DNA of 64,000 nucleotides from Saccharina japonica (lineage: Eukaryota > Sar > Phaeophyceae > Laminariales > Laminariaceae), in contig MEHQ01001173.1 in assembly GCA_008828725.1 (NCBI GenBank), positions 262,411 to 326,410 on the forward strand. Reading direction: 5' to 3'. Every line of letters starts with the position of its first letter. The first letter of the stretch is position 1. A program made the translations under genes and the position numbers. The notes below the pieces were generated by a model. That model saw only the letters and a list, made by a program, of their open reading frames with translations, did not search any database and was not told where the DNA came from. This document shows, one piece after another, positions 54,829 to 64,000 of the stretch.

Positions 54829-56150
54829 ACATGCCCACATTACAGATGCTTTCTCGCTTCTCCCGGTGTGTGTCGCCCTCTTGCACCTTCAGGGAGAACG
54901 CTGGTGCCTTAACAATGGCGGACAAGGCGTGTGAGCTGGGCGTGCTCGATGGCAACCACCGGTCCCTATGGTCGAGAGGTCTATTCAATTTTCGGTGAGG
55001 GGTAGCGACCCGTTCGGGAGTAGGGGGGCACGGAGGCTGATTGCCACCTGATACGTAGAATACGTGATTTCTGGTTGGTCGGTTGCTGGTTGGAGAATAC
55101 ACGGGATGGCATATCTGGAAGAGGCAGAGAGACTCGCTGGCAGCAGGACCAATGCTTCTAACCCCGAATCCCTGTTTGGTTGGCGCTTATGCGCGTGCAC
55201 TGTTGCTTGTGAGGGGGTTTTCGGGAGATCGGGGAGGAGGGGTCGGACATTATTAGTATTTTATCCTGTGTCGTAAGGGGTGTGTCCTACAGGCGCTGTT
55301 GAACTTTCGTAGGACGAGGCACCGCCTACGCACAACAATTGAAGCGCCTCACCGTTTTTCCGTCTTCAGGTTTCCTGTGCGTCGGCTACCTTTCCAGTTG
55401 TACCGTTAGCCACAAGCCCTCATGGAGCGAAGCACACTCTATTTTCTTCCACGAACATATTGTGTTTGGCGATGGATAGCTCGTACTACGCGGTAATCTA
55501 CCCGGAAGGTCGTATCTTCTTGATGATTTGCTGTTCTATAATTTGGATGACCTGGTGTACCCAGGTCGCTTTCGGCAACCGTTTCAGATCAAGAACTCCC
55601 CAATACAGAGGCAAGCGTTTCGTTCAACAGTTTTTTCAACCAGGGTGCAACTGTTCATCTCCACGGCGCTTGGACCGAGATGGTATTTTCCGCGAACAAG
55701 AACTTGAGACGCGCGGGTTCCCTTATGTTTAAGCTTTTCCGTCTGACCCCCCAAACATGCGTACCAGTCTGAGCAGGAATATAGTCTGGGTTGTAGCGCT
55801 ACTTCACACTTTCAGCGGCATAACTTCTGTTGGTTGGCGTTTTTGTTTGTACGTCGGCTTTCGACGTTTGGTTTCATGGGTATCTCTGCAGCTCCCAAAA
55901 CCCCCGAGTTTGTTTAGCAACTTCACGGCTTGAGTCCCTACAGTAGTGTCGAACCTAGTACGCAGCAGTCTGAGCTCCCATCATGGAACTCCCCACCACA
56001 AGGTCATCTTGTGGACCCTCAGTATTATGTGCGGTCGGATCTGCCAAGGAGGTGGTACTGAGAAACTGTTTCATACTGTCGGAGAAAACGAGAAATAACG
56101 TCTATGGAAAAACCCCACAGAGACAGCAAAAAGGGGCTCTCTCTTCGTAT
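54829..56150. other. No accepted gene
   Basis: 54829-55460 is apparently unique. 55520-55740 has all three plus frames partly open and protein-like in composition, but none resembles a known family. 55740-56150 leads into the 1.6-kb unit array. Confidence 0.3.
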
Positions 56151-56924
56151 GATTTCAGCAAGAGTGATCCCTTCATCCAGGCATGCCCTGGCCACCCTGG
56201 GAGCTGGTTTCACCCCCCCCCTCCGCCCCAAGCCCCTACTACCACTGTTACGATTCCCTGCCTCCGCATTTTCCACACGTCGCGCCCTCCTACACCCATG
56301 GGTGTAAGAGTGCATTGTATTCCTGAACATCTAAATGTGCACAATATTCCGGACCAGACTGGTACTTGTTTAGGTGCGTTAGACATGATTTCAATGTCTT
56401 GCATTGTGTGTTGGCACCGTACTTGCTACAGTGGATTTTTGTTGTGCGTTTCCCGCTTCTTGCGATACCTGTGGATTAGCTGACGATAGCAGCAAGCCAA
56501 ACGTGGCTTGCCCTTGCGATCATGTGTACTCGGCATCAAGAGCTACATCAGTAGTCTAGACTACGTGCTCAACACCACAGGGAGTGTCTGCAGAGACACT
56601 TGCCCGAGTCCGCATCTCTCGTTGTACGGCACCATTGAAGTCTCGATATCGATGGCTGCTTCGATATCCCAATCGTTTCTCGCTCAGAACAAACAGCTCT
56701 GTCTGCTCTAAAACAGGCGACGACGCTTGGCACATCGAGTAGGCCATCGAGTTTGATAATCCACATGGTGCTGTTCGACGCGGGCAGCGGCGGCGGGTGG
56801 GTGTATCTCGGGACTCGGTTCGGGTGCGCAGCCCATGCATCAGTCTTCTGCTGTAGTTCTTGATATTGAGTCAACGTGCACCCCGCATGAATACGAATAT
56901 ATTCCACGAATACCTGCCCAGTGC

Positions 56925-57260
56925 ATTCGTCGACAAATTATTATTCGTCCACGGACAAGTACTTGCTCCAGGTTCATGGTGGGGGTGTTCGTCCATAGTA
57001 CGAGTACTTGCCCCGTGTGTTGGAGAGGGTGTTCGGCCATCGGATTAATACTTGGAGCGTGTTTTTGAGAGGGTATCCGTTCACGGCACGAATGATACGT
57101 GCCCCATGTTTTGGAGCAGGTATTCCTCCATAAGAGGAACAATGGCCCCCCGGTATCCGTCCATGAGACGAGGAACACTTACCCCATGGTTTGGAAAGGT
57201 TTTCCGTCCATGGGGCGAGTAACAACTTGCCCCATGTTTTGGAGCGGGTATTTGTCAGTC
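56925..57260. repeat. Minisatellite of about 47 bp within unit 1
   Basis: Units share (C/T)TTGCCCC-TGT-TTGGAG-GGGT-TTCG and lie near 56965, 57010, 57058, 57103, 57182 and 57231. Several are 48 bp, so the minus frame keeps a 16-residue repeat (GQVLVLWTNTP type). The other units lack it. Confidence 0.75.
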
Positions 57261-57564
57261 ACCGACGAATAGTTTGCCCTACGCCGGGCGAATACGTTTG
57301 GGGGGTACGCCCATACGAAGAGTCAGCAGCATTAAGAACTCACACCTGGCCACGAGCTACGATGGGGGCGCATCTACGTTTTTTTCAAGGCTCCTCACTT
57401 GGGCTCTAGACTTTCCCCAACAACCGACGTTTCTTTTGTTTTTTTTTGCAAGCTTCAGCCCGATGCACGATTCAACGGGCTAGCCGCCTAACGAAAAATA
57501 CTGTAAAATATACGTCGGTTTCAAAACGATTGGGCTGCTCGCCAATTGAGCAGAAACGTTTCGG

Positions 57565-57626
57565 GCTCAGAAGTGCACAGCCCGTTCGATAGAAAGCTCA
57601 GAAGTGCACAGCCCGTTCGATAGAAA
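57565..57626. repeat. 31-bp perfect tandem duplication
   Basis: GCTCAGAAGTGCACAGCCCG and the next 11 bases occur twice in succession without mismatch. Recent slippage in unit 1. Confidence 0.95.
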
Positions 57627-58509
57627 GGTCCGGGGCGGACACCGCTAATAGCTGTGAACGGGTGCCGAACGTTGTAGTTACTCGTGTTGTTTGTTGATCA
57701 CCCCTTATTTTATTGGAAGCTGCGCCCTGGCCACCCCGTGATTTGGTTTCACCCGCCCCCCGCGCCCCAAACCCCTACTGCTACCATTCCCAGCCTCCGT
57801 AATTACCACACGCCCCGCCCTCCTACATGCCTGGGCGTAGAAAAGCACTGTTTTCCTGAATATATCAATATAAACAATATCCCTGATCGGACTGGTACGT
57901 GTTTTGGTGCGTTTGACATGCTTTCCATGTGTTGCATTGTGTGTTGGCGCCGTACTTGCCACAATGGATTTGTGCTACCCGTTTCCTGCTTATGCCGGTA
58001 TTTGCGGATCAGCTGACAACAACATCAAGCCGCAAGTGGCGCGCCCTTGCGATCATGTGTGCTCGAGGTCAAGAGCTATAGCACTAGTCTAGACTACGTG
58101 TGCTACACCACAGGAAGGCTTCCGGATAGGCACTGACCCCAATCGACCGCCCTCGTGGTACAGCACCATGGGAGCATCGACCGCGATGGCCTCGTCCACT
58201 TGTCAAACGCTGTCCCTTTTATCAGGGTAGACTGTCTGCTCTAAAACAACAGGCGACAACGCTTGACACGAGGGCGAGGCCACCGAATTCGATACTCCGA
58301 TGGTGCCGTTTCTTGAGGGCGTCGGCGGCTGGTGAGTGTATCTCGGCACTCCGTTCGGGTGCGCAGCACATGCAGCAGTCTACTGCTGCTTTAGCTCTTG
58401 ATCTTGAGAAAACTTGTTCGGAAGGGGCACGCGCGCCGTATGTCACGTGCTATTGTATTGTTTTTTTTTCTTGTTGCTTTGTTGCCCTGATACTGGCTGC
58501 TGCTCTTAG

Positions 58510-58652
58510 GTTTCGCTGGAAAAGTTTCAGTGTGTGTACATGGTACCGTGGCTTCCCTGGTCTAGCAAAGGCGACACTCCTTGAACCTGCGCAGACGAAG
58601 CCATCGAGCTGGGTGCTCCGATGGTGCTGTACCACGAGGGCGGCGATTTCTG
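58510..58652 (+). CDS. Exon-like module, unit 2 (family unknown)
   Basis: Bounded by a pyrimidine-rich tract ending CTGCTGCTCTTAG and by the donor TTCTG|GTGAGT. The C-terminal part reads DEAIELGAPMVLYHEGGDFW. The same sentence, with conservative changes, recurs about 13 times between 56.6 and 63.9 kb on both strands, and copies end at a GT(A/G)AG-type donor even where the last codons differ (FW, FG, FE). That pattern is what a coding exon under past constraint would show. The upstream part of this copy contains an in-frame stop, so it is probably not expressed as it stands. No known domain is recognised. Confidence 0.35.
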
Positions 58653-58890
58653 GTGAGTATCTCTCCGAAATACGCTCGGTTCCACAGCATATACGCAGTA
58701 TCATGCAAGTGCTGGTGCTCTGAGAAAGCATTAGACAATCGTGAAAGCGTGCTAACGACCTTGTGTGATACCTTGTCGGGGAATGGTATGGTATCGTGGA
58801 CGTCTGTCTTGGTGTGAAGGGGTGTCGATTTTGGAGCACGTTCCGATGTGTGCGAGGGGTTACCCGCGGCACCTTGCCTGTCTACAGACG

Positions 58891-59163
58891 TTACCTCGCT
58901 TTCAATCGTTGGCGAACCAAGTCACGTAAGCGAGCCATAGAAACTTCCTGCTCGCCACTAATTCTGGGACACGGTCTTGCATCCTTGCACAAACGGTGGA
59001 GGCGTGTTACGGTAGGGGTACACCTACACTTTGTGAGGCTCCTGACTTGAGGAGCTCTATACATGCTCCAACAATCTACGTTCAACGGTGCTTTGGAAGC
59101 TACAGCCGGATACACAATTCTATCGGCTAGGGTACGATGTCTCATGAACAGAGGTGTAAACAT
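58891..59163 (-). CDS. Arginine-rich unknown protein frame, 90 residues (unit 2)
   Basis: An ATG-started frame beginning MFTPLFMRHRTLADRIVYPA and ending in a basic tail (VSMARLRDLVRQRLKAR). Unit 3 carries the same 90-codon frame (60501-60773) with few changes. The diverged hairpin copies keep the last 45 codons in the same frame: VTR-RRLYMGRLTA and RLSDQRLKERQRL at 62980-63157 on plus, and a minus equivalent at 62400-62570. Spacing 5' of the frame (CTCCTCAAGT...CCGTAACACGCC on minus) is related to the right end of MITE family 1. Possibly nucleic-acid binding because of the basic tail, but that is a guess. Function unknown. Confidence 0.35.
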   Translation of the reverse strand: MFTPLFMRHRTLADRIVYPAVASKAPLNVDCWSMYRAPQVRSLTKCRCTPTVTRLHRLCKDARPCPRISGEQEVSMARLRDLVRQRLKAR

Positions 59164-60119
59164 TCCGTCGGATGCGAAACTATTGGGCAGCTCCTCAGTT
59201 GAGCAGAAACGTGTCGGCCATCAAAAGTGCAGCCCGTACCGTTGCCCCTCCCGGTGCAGATAGCCACTGCTTGGGGTGAACGGGTGCCGCACGTTCTATT
59301 TGGTCGTGTATTTTCTTGACCAGACCTCGTATTCTATCGGAACCTGTGCCCTGGCCACCCCGTGATTTGGTTTCACTTATTTCCCCCCGCCCCAAACCCC
59401 CACTGATACCATTCCCATCCTTCGTTATTGCCACACGCCCGACCCTCCTACACGCCTGGGCGTAAGGGTGCATTGTATTCCTAAATATCTAAGTGTGCAT
59501 AATGTTCCTGATCTGAGCGGTACTTGGTTTGACGCGTTAGACATCATTTTCATGTCATCCGTTGTGTGTTGGCGCCTTGCTACAATAGATTTGTCTTACG
59601 CGTATCCTGTTTGTAGCGCCATCTGCGAAATAGCTGACGATAACAGCAAGCCAAAAGTGGCGTGCCCTTGCGATAATGTAAGCTCAAAACCAAGAGCTGC
59701 AGCAATAGTCTAGGCTACGTGTGCAACACCACAGGATAATTTTCAGATAGGTACTTACCCGAATCCGCCACCCTCGTCGTGCAGCATCATTGTAGGTTCG
59801 ATATCGATAGCCTCTTCACTGTCCCAGCCGTTTGTGGCCTGTTTCAGAACAGACAGTTAGGTCTGCTCTGAAACAGGCGACAACGCTTGGCACATCGAGG
59901 AGGCCATCGAGTTCGATACTGCACATGGTGCTGTTCCACTAGGGCAGCGGCGGCGGGTGAGTGCATCTCGGGACTCCGTTCGGGTGCGCAGCAGATGCAG
60001 CAGTCTACTGCTGTAGCTCTTGATCTTGAGAAAACTTGTTGGGAAGGGGCACGCGCGCCGTATGTCACATGCTAATGTTTTTTTTTTGTTTTTCTTGTTG
60101 CTTTGTTGCCCTGATACAG

Positions 60120-60273
60120 GCTGCTGCTCTTACGTTCGCTCGAATTGTTTCAGTATGTGTGAATGGTATCGTGGCTTCCCTGGTCTGGCAAACGACACCC
60201 TTTGGACCAGCCCAGACGAAGCCATCGAGCTTGATGCTCCGATGGTGCTGTACCACGAGGGCGGCGGTTTCTG
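60120..60273 (+). CDS. Exon-like module, unit 3 (open throughout)
   Basis: Preceded by a T-rich tract and GATACAG, followed by TTCTG|GTGAGT. The frame is open across the whole segment: CCSYVRSNCFSMCEWYRGFP, GLANDTLWTSP, DEAIELDAPMVLYHEGGGFW. It is the best preserved plus-strand copy of the module. Three cysteines in its first half could suggest a secreted or disulphide-bonded protein, but no signal peptide is attached. The acceptor differs from unit 2, where the same region reads GATACTG and a later CTTAG would serve. Family not recognised. Confidence 0.4.
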
Positions 60274-60500
60274 GTGAGTATCTCTCCGGAATACTCTCGG
60301 CTCCACAGCATATATCATGCAAGTGCTGGTGCTGTGAGAAAGCATTAGACAATCGTGGAAGCGTGCTAACGACCTTGTGTGATATCTTGTGGGGAAATGG
60401 TATGGCATGACACCTTGGTGTGAAGGGGTGTCGATTTTGGAACACGTTCCGATGCGTGCGAGTGGTTACCCGCGGTACCTTGCCTATGTATATACAGACG

Positions 60501-60773
60501 TTATCGCGCTTTCAATCGTTGGTGCACCAAGTCACGTAAGCGAGCCATAGAAACTTCCTGCCCGCCACTAATTATGTGACGCGGTCTTGCGTCCTTGCAC
60601 AAACGGTGGAGGCGTGTTACGGTAGGGGTACACCTACACTTTGCGAGGCTCCTGGTTTGAGGAGCTCTATACATGCTCCAACAATCTACGTTCAACGGTG
60701 CTTTGGAAGCTACAGCCGGATACACAATTCTATCGGCTAGGGTACGATGTCTCATGAACAGAGGTGTAAACAT
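60501..60773 (-). CDS. Arginine-rich unknown protein frame, 90 residues (unit 3)
   Basis: Same length, start and stop as the unit 2 frame at 58891-59163. The differences I see are few and several change the residue (V to T, T to A, PCPR to RHII region, R to H), so there is no strong sign of purifying selection. The frame nevertheless stays open, as it does over its last third in the more diverged hairpin copies. The neighbouring exon-like modules lie on the other strand. It may be part of the mobile unit and not a host gene. Confidence 0.33.
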   Translation of the reverse strand: MFTPLFMRHRTLADRIVYPAVASKAPLNVDCWSMYRAPQTRSLAKCRCTPTVTRLHRLCKDARPRHIISGGQEVSMARLRDLVHQRLKAR

Positions 60774-60949
60774 TACGTCGGGTGCGAAACTATTGGGCAG
60801 ATCCTCAGTTGAGAAGAAACGTGTCGGCCATCAAAAGTGCAGCACGTACCGTTGCCCGTCCCGGTGCAGATAGCCTGCACTGCGTGGGGTGAACGAGTGC
60901 CGCACGTTCTATTTGGTCGTGTATTTTCTTGACCAGACCCCGTATTCTA

Positions 60950-61790
60950 TCGGAACCTGTGCCCTGGCCACCCCGTGATTTGGTTTCACTTTCCCCCCGG
61001 CACCAAAGACGCGTGCTACGATAGAGGTAGCAATTTTTGGCTGAAACGTTTTCTGAATGATCGGGCTCCTTAACCCAAACTCGCCGGACCTTCATTCTTG
61101 TGTTGCAATACTTTTCATACTAGACTCAGGTCATGGGATTGTTAATCGGGTATCACTTTTATATTCCTTTGAAACCTATTTTGCGGGGACATGTGGAGCT
61201 CTTCAAGTGAAGAACTGATAAAGATATGGTGCACCTCTATCGTAGCAGGCGTCCAACCCCCCACTGATACCATTCCCATCCTTCGTTATTGCCACACACC
61301 CGACCCTGCTACACGCCTAAGCGTAAGGGTGCATTGTATTCCTAAATATCTAAGTGTCCACAATATTCCCTGATCTGAGTGGTACTTGGTTTGACGCATT
61401 CGACACCATGTTCATGTTATCCGTTGTGTGTTGGCGCCTTGCTACAATGGGTTTGTCTTACGCGTATCCTGTCCGTAGCGCTACCTGCGGAACAGCTGAC
61501 GAAAACAGCAAGCCAAAAGTGGCGTGCCCTTGCGATAATGTGTGCTCAAACTCAAGAGCTACAGCAATAGTCTAGGCTACGTATGAAACACCACAGGAGA
61601 ATTTGCACTTTCGTCCCGTTCGGGTGCACAGCGCATGCAGCAGTCTACTGCTGTAGCTCTTGATCTTGAGAAAACTTGTTGGGGAGGGGCACGCACGCCA
61701 CATGCCGCCTGCTATTATATTTTTATAAAATTGTTAGGGCACGCCAGCTATGAGTTCCCCTGATACTGGCTGCTGCTCTTACGTTTGCCG
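60950..61790 (+). repeat. 1.6-kb unit array, unit 4 (truncated)
   Basis: Begins like units 2 and 3, is split by a MITE family 1 copy, then continues with VHCIPKYLSVHNIPDLSGTW and CGTADENSKPKVACPCDNVC at 61330-61570. The inverted module pair is missing: 61610-61625 jumps directly to the CGTTCGGGTGCACAGC block. Confidence 0.82.
61008..61253. mobile_element. MITE family 1 copy in unit 4
   Basis: Ends GACGCGTGCTACGATAGAGG and CCTCTATCGTAGCAGGCGTC, flanks CAAA and CAAC. The sister units read CCCCAAACCCCC uninterrupted here, giving an empty site and a 4-bp duplication. It post-dates the unit amplification. Confidence 0.9.
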
Positions 61791-61824
61791 GGATTGTTTT
61801 ACCATGTACAAACCACCTACTCGG

Positions 61825-62398
61825 GCATGACCACTCACACGCAGTGCGACGTACAGTAGTCCAAACCGACAGCCTTCCACACCAAGATGTCGAAGATACC
61901 ATACCATTCCCCCACAAGATGCCACGCAAGCTCGCTATTGCGCCTTTACCATTCTCCATTGTTTGCCAAAGCACTAACACTTGCATGGTACTGCATATGT
62001 GTTGTGCAGCAGAAATTATTCGGGAGAGGCACTTGCTCGAATTGGCCGCTCTCGTGGTACAACATCGTTCCCCCATCGATTTCGATGGCCTCGCCCGTGC
62101 TTCTCCAAACACCCTTCGGAGAAGCGCAGGCGAGGCCATCGAGATCGATGGGGGGATGATGCTGTACCATGAGAGCGGCAGATTCGAGTAAGATCTTCTC
62201 CCGAATACGCTCTGCTGTACAACACATATGCAGTAGCATGCAGGTGTTGGTGCTATGGAAAACAATGGAGAATGGTAAAGGCGTAATAGCGAGCTTGCGT
62301 GGCATCTTGGGGGGGGGGTATTATTGTACCGTGGACGTCCTGGTGTGGAAGGCTGTCGGTTTGGACTACTATACGTCGCACTGCGTGTGAGTGGTCAT
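61825..62398. repeat. Hairpin with 281-bp arms and 11-base loop
   Basis: Arms 61825-62106 and 62118-62398 are nearly perfect inverses around AAACACCCTTC. Each arm holds one EAIEIDGGMMLYHESG-type module with its GTAAGA donor, so the module is present head to head. Confidence 0.9.
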
Positions 62399-63457
62399 AC
62401 GTGTTACCTTGCGTATCTGTAGACGTTGCCGCGCTCTGAGTCGTTTATCAGACAAGCGACTTGAGCGAGCCAGGTAATTGCCTGCTTGTCGGTATTTCGG
62501 GGATGCGGTCAAGCGTCCCATGTACAAGCGGCGGAGACGTGTTACGGCAGGGGCCCACCTGAATAAGCTGAGGCTCCTTACTTTCTTCAGGAGCTCTATA
62601 CATGTGTTGATTCAACCTCGGGTGCATGACGGGCCCTTACACAGGCGGGCAGGGTCGACGTGCCGGAGCGCTCCTCAATGTAGACATCAACCACGTAGTT
62701 CAGTATATATATATTATAGGACCTCGAAGCAGAAGCGAAGCGAAGTCAAGTCAGCACGGGACCACTCGGACAGAAGAAAGCTGGCCCGTATTTCCACCTC
62801 AATAAAGCCTCATCAAGAGTATTAACTCCCTAATAACTGTAACGGCCATCGTACCTGTTGTATCTGTTGCAAGCACAACCCATCAACATTCTTCATTAGA
62901 TCACAAGCTCGTGGAATTGTGTATCGCGCTTTGGCTTAAAAGACAATATTTCGACGTTGATTGTTGGGGCATGTATAGAGCTCCTTAAGCGAGGGAGGAG
63001 CCTCAGCTTATTCAGGTGGGCCCCTATGGTAACACGCTTCCGCCGCTTGTACATGGGGCGCTTGACCGCATCCCGGAGTTACCGACGAGTAGGCAATTCC
63101 TTGGCTCGCTTAAGTCGTTTGTCTGATCAACGACTCAAAGAGCGGCAACGTCTATAAATAAGCAAGGTATCGCGCATGATCACTCACGCAGTGCGACGTA
63201 CAATAGTCCAAACCGACAGCCTTCCACACCAAGACGTCGACGATACCATACCATTCGCCCCCAAGATGCCACGCAAGCTCGCTACCACGCCTTTACCATT
63301 CTCCATTGTTTGTCATAGCACCAACACTTGCATGATACTGCATATGTGTTGTGCAGCAGAGAGTATTCGGGAGAGGCACTTACTAGAATCGGCCGCCCTC
63401 GTGGTACAGCATCATCCCCCCATCGAGCTCGATATCCTCGCCTGTGCTTCTCCAAAC
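62118..63457. repeat. Larger inverted repeat with arms of about 490 bp
   Basis: 62118-62605 is inverted at about 62970-63457, roughly 90 percent alike by eye, including the arginine-rich frame segment and the module. The centre (62606-62969) holds an LTR-like insert and a short unit-derived piece. Confidence 0.8.
62623..62888 (+). mobile_element. Possible solo LTR fossil, about 266 bp
   Basis: Lies where unit homology stops and resumes. It has TG...CA limits, a TATA-like tract at 62704-62718 and AATAAA at 62801-62806, an order typical of LTRs. No flanking duplication and no internal retroelement region were found, so the identity is tentative. It looks whole as a solo unit. Confidence 0.35.
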
Positions 63458-64000
63458 GGTGCCCAGTCGTTCAAACCGACAACCTTCTACACCAAGACGT
63501 CCACGATTCCATATAATTCCCCCCCAAGATGCCACGCAAGCTCGCTATCACGTCTTTACCGTTCTCCATTGTTTGCCATAGCACTAACACTTGCATGGTA
63601 CTGCATATGTGTTGTGCAGGAGAAAGTATTCGGGAGTGGCTCTCACTCGAATCGGCCGCCCGCGTGGTACAGCGTCATCCCCCCATCGAGATCGATGGCC
63701 TCGCCTGTGCTTCTCCAAACAGCGCTGTTTGGAGCTGTTTGAAGAAGCGCAGGTGAGGCCATCGAGCTCAATGGGGGGATGATGCTATACCACGAGGGCC
63801 GCCGATTCGAGTAAGATCTTCTCCCGAATACGCTCTGCTGCACATTACATATCCAGTAGCATGCAGGTGTTGGTGCTATGACAAACAATGGAGAATGGTA
63901 AAGGCGTGATAGCGAGCTTGCGTGGCATCTTGGGGGGGGGGGTGTTATGGTACCGTGGACGTCCTGGTGTGGAAGGCTGTCGGTTTGGACTACTATACGT
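63176..64000. repeat. Two direct module arms followed by an inverted one, cut by the window end
   Basis: 63184-63457 and 63463-63717 are direct copies of the hairpin arm. 63741-64000 is the inverse. The second and third form a hairpin centred near 63725 (CCAAACAGCGCTGTTTGG). A 188-codon plus frame spans both direct copies but is antisense to the modules. Confidence 0.85.

Larger units (their letters stand above)
56160..57690 (+). repeat. 1.6-kb unit array, unit 1 (most diverged)
   Basis: GCCCTGGCCACC at 56184 marks the unit start, repeated at 57723, 59348 and 60961 (spacing 1,539, 1,625 and 1,613 bp). It encodes VHCIPEHLNVHNIPDQTGTC in the same frame as the other units and carries one minus and one plus copy of the EAIE...YHEGG-type module near 56640 and 56760. 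Confidence 0.8.
57700..59330 (+). repeat. 1.6-kb unit array, unit 2
   Basis: Contains, in order, the KHCFPEYININNIPDRTGTC frame (57840-57900), an inverted module pair around 58220-58245, a plus module with splice-like borders (58510-58652) and the arginine-rich minus frame (58891-59163). Confidence 0.82.
59335..60945 (+). repeat. 1.6-kb unit array, unit 3
   Basis: Very similar to unit 2, and in its last 380 bp almost identical to it (58960-59340 against 60570-60950). A perfect 18-bp hairpin stem (GCCTGTTTCAGAACAGAC and its inverse, 6-base loop) at 59838-59879 is the centre of a larger inverted module pair. Confidence 0.85.

Noticed and set aside
63176-63742. 188-codon plus frame across two module arms
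   Set aside because: It has an ATG but is antisense to the module, whose splice donor is conserved among copies. The frame persists because the arms are recent duplicates.

Overview
The window looks like nuclear DNA from a eukaryote with spliceosomal introns, most likely a brown alga or another stramenopile. That assignment is an inference. It rests on the intron-style GT donors, the tRNA-derived SINEs, the many small terminal-inverted-repeat elements, an ankyrin gene family in both intact and decayed form, and the absence of any operon-like packing. I recognised no rRNA gene, no functional tRNA gene and no CRISPR array. Only one long, convincing protein-coding frame is present.

Layout. 0-1.3 kb holds a decayed ankyrin gene split by a small transposon. 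1.4-9.4 kb is a mosaic of SINEs, minisatellites, a diverged 2+ kb repeat (copy A) and small elements. 10.4-18.9 kb holds a terminal-inverted-repeat element, two pairs of dispersed repeats and repeats bordered by G tracts. 19-21.1 kb has two tRNA-derived SINEs. 22.6-23.9 kb carries the intact ankyrin-repeat gene on the minus strand. 25.5-26.7 kb has a tandem pair of related unknown reading frames. 28-32.3 kb is dispersed repeats. 32.4-40.1 kb is a dense nest of DNA transposons: PIF/Harbinger-like, MULE-like, Stowaway-like and TA-flanked elements. It includes a recent 0.86-kb direct duplication and a polyglutamine exon lying against a long inverted-repeat element. 40.7-42.3 kb is a Ty3/Gypsy fossil. 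43-45.2 kb is copy B of the diverged repeat. 48.5-52.7 kb is a family of about 145-bp repeats in alternating orientation, with a foldback element.

56-64 kb is the most unusual part. It holds four tandem units of about 1.6 kb followed by large hairpins. Together they carry about 13 copies, on both strands, of one exon-like module (consensus EAIE-x-D-x-P-MVLYHEGG-x-F, usually followed by a splice donor), plus an arginine-rich frame that recurs in at least four copies. I do not recognise this family.

How it fits together. Apart from the ankyrin gene, the window reads as a transposon graveyard whose nesting gives relative ages. A TTAA-specific element sits inside one copy of a 4-bp-duplicating element, a Harbinger-like element sits inside another, and a Stowaway-like element sits inside a second MITE family. 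The ankyrin gene and the 1.6-kb units act as empty-site references that confirm target duplications. Identity figures and family names are judged by eye.
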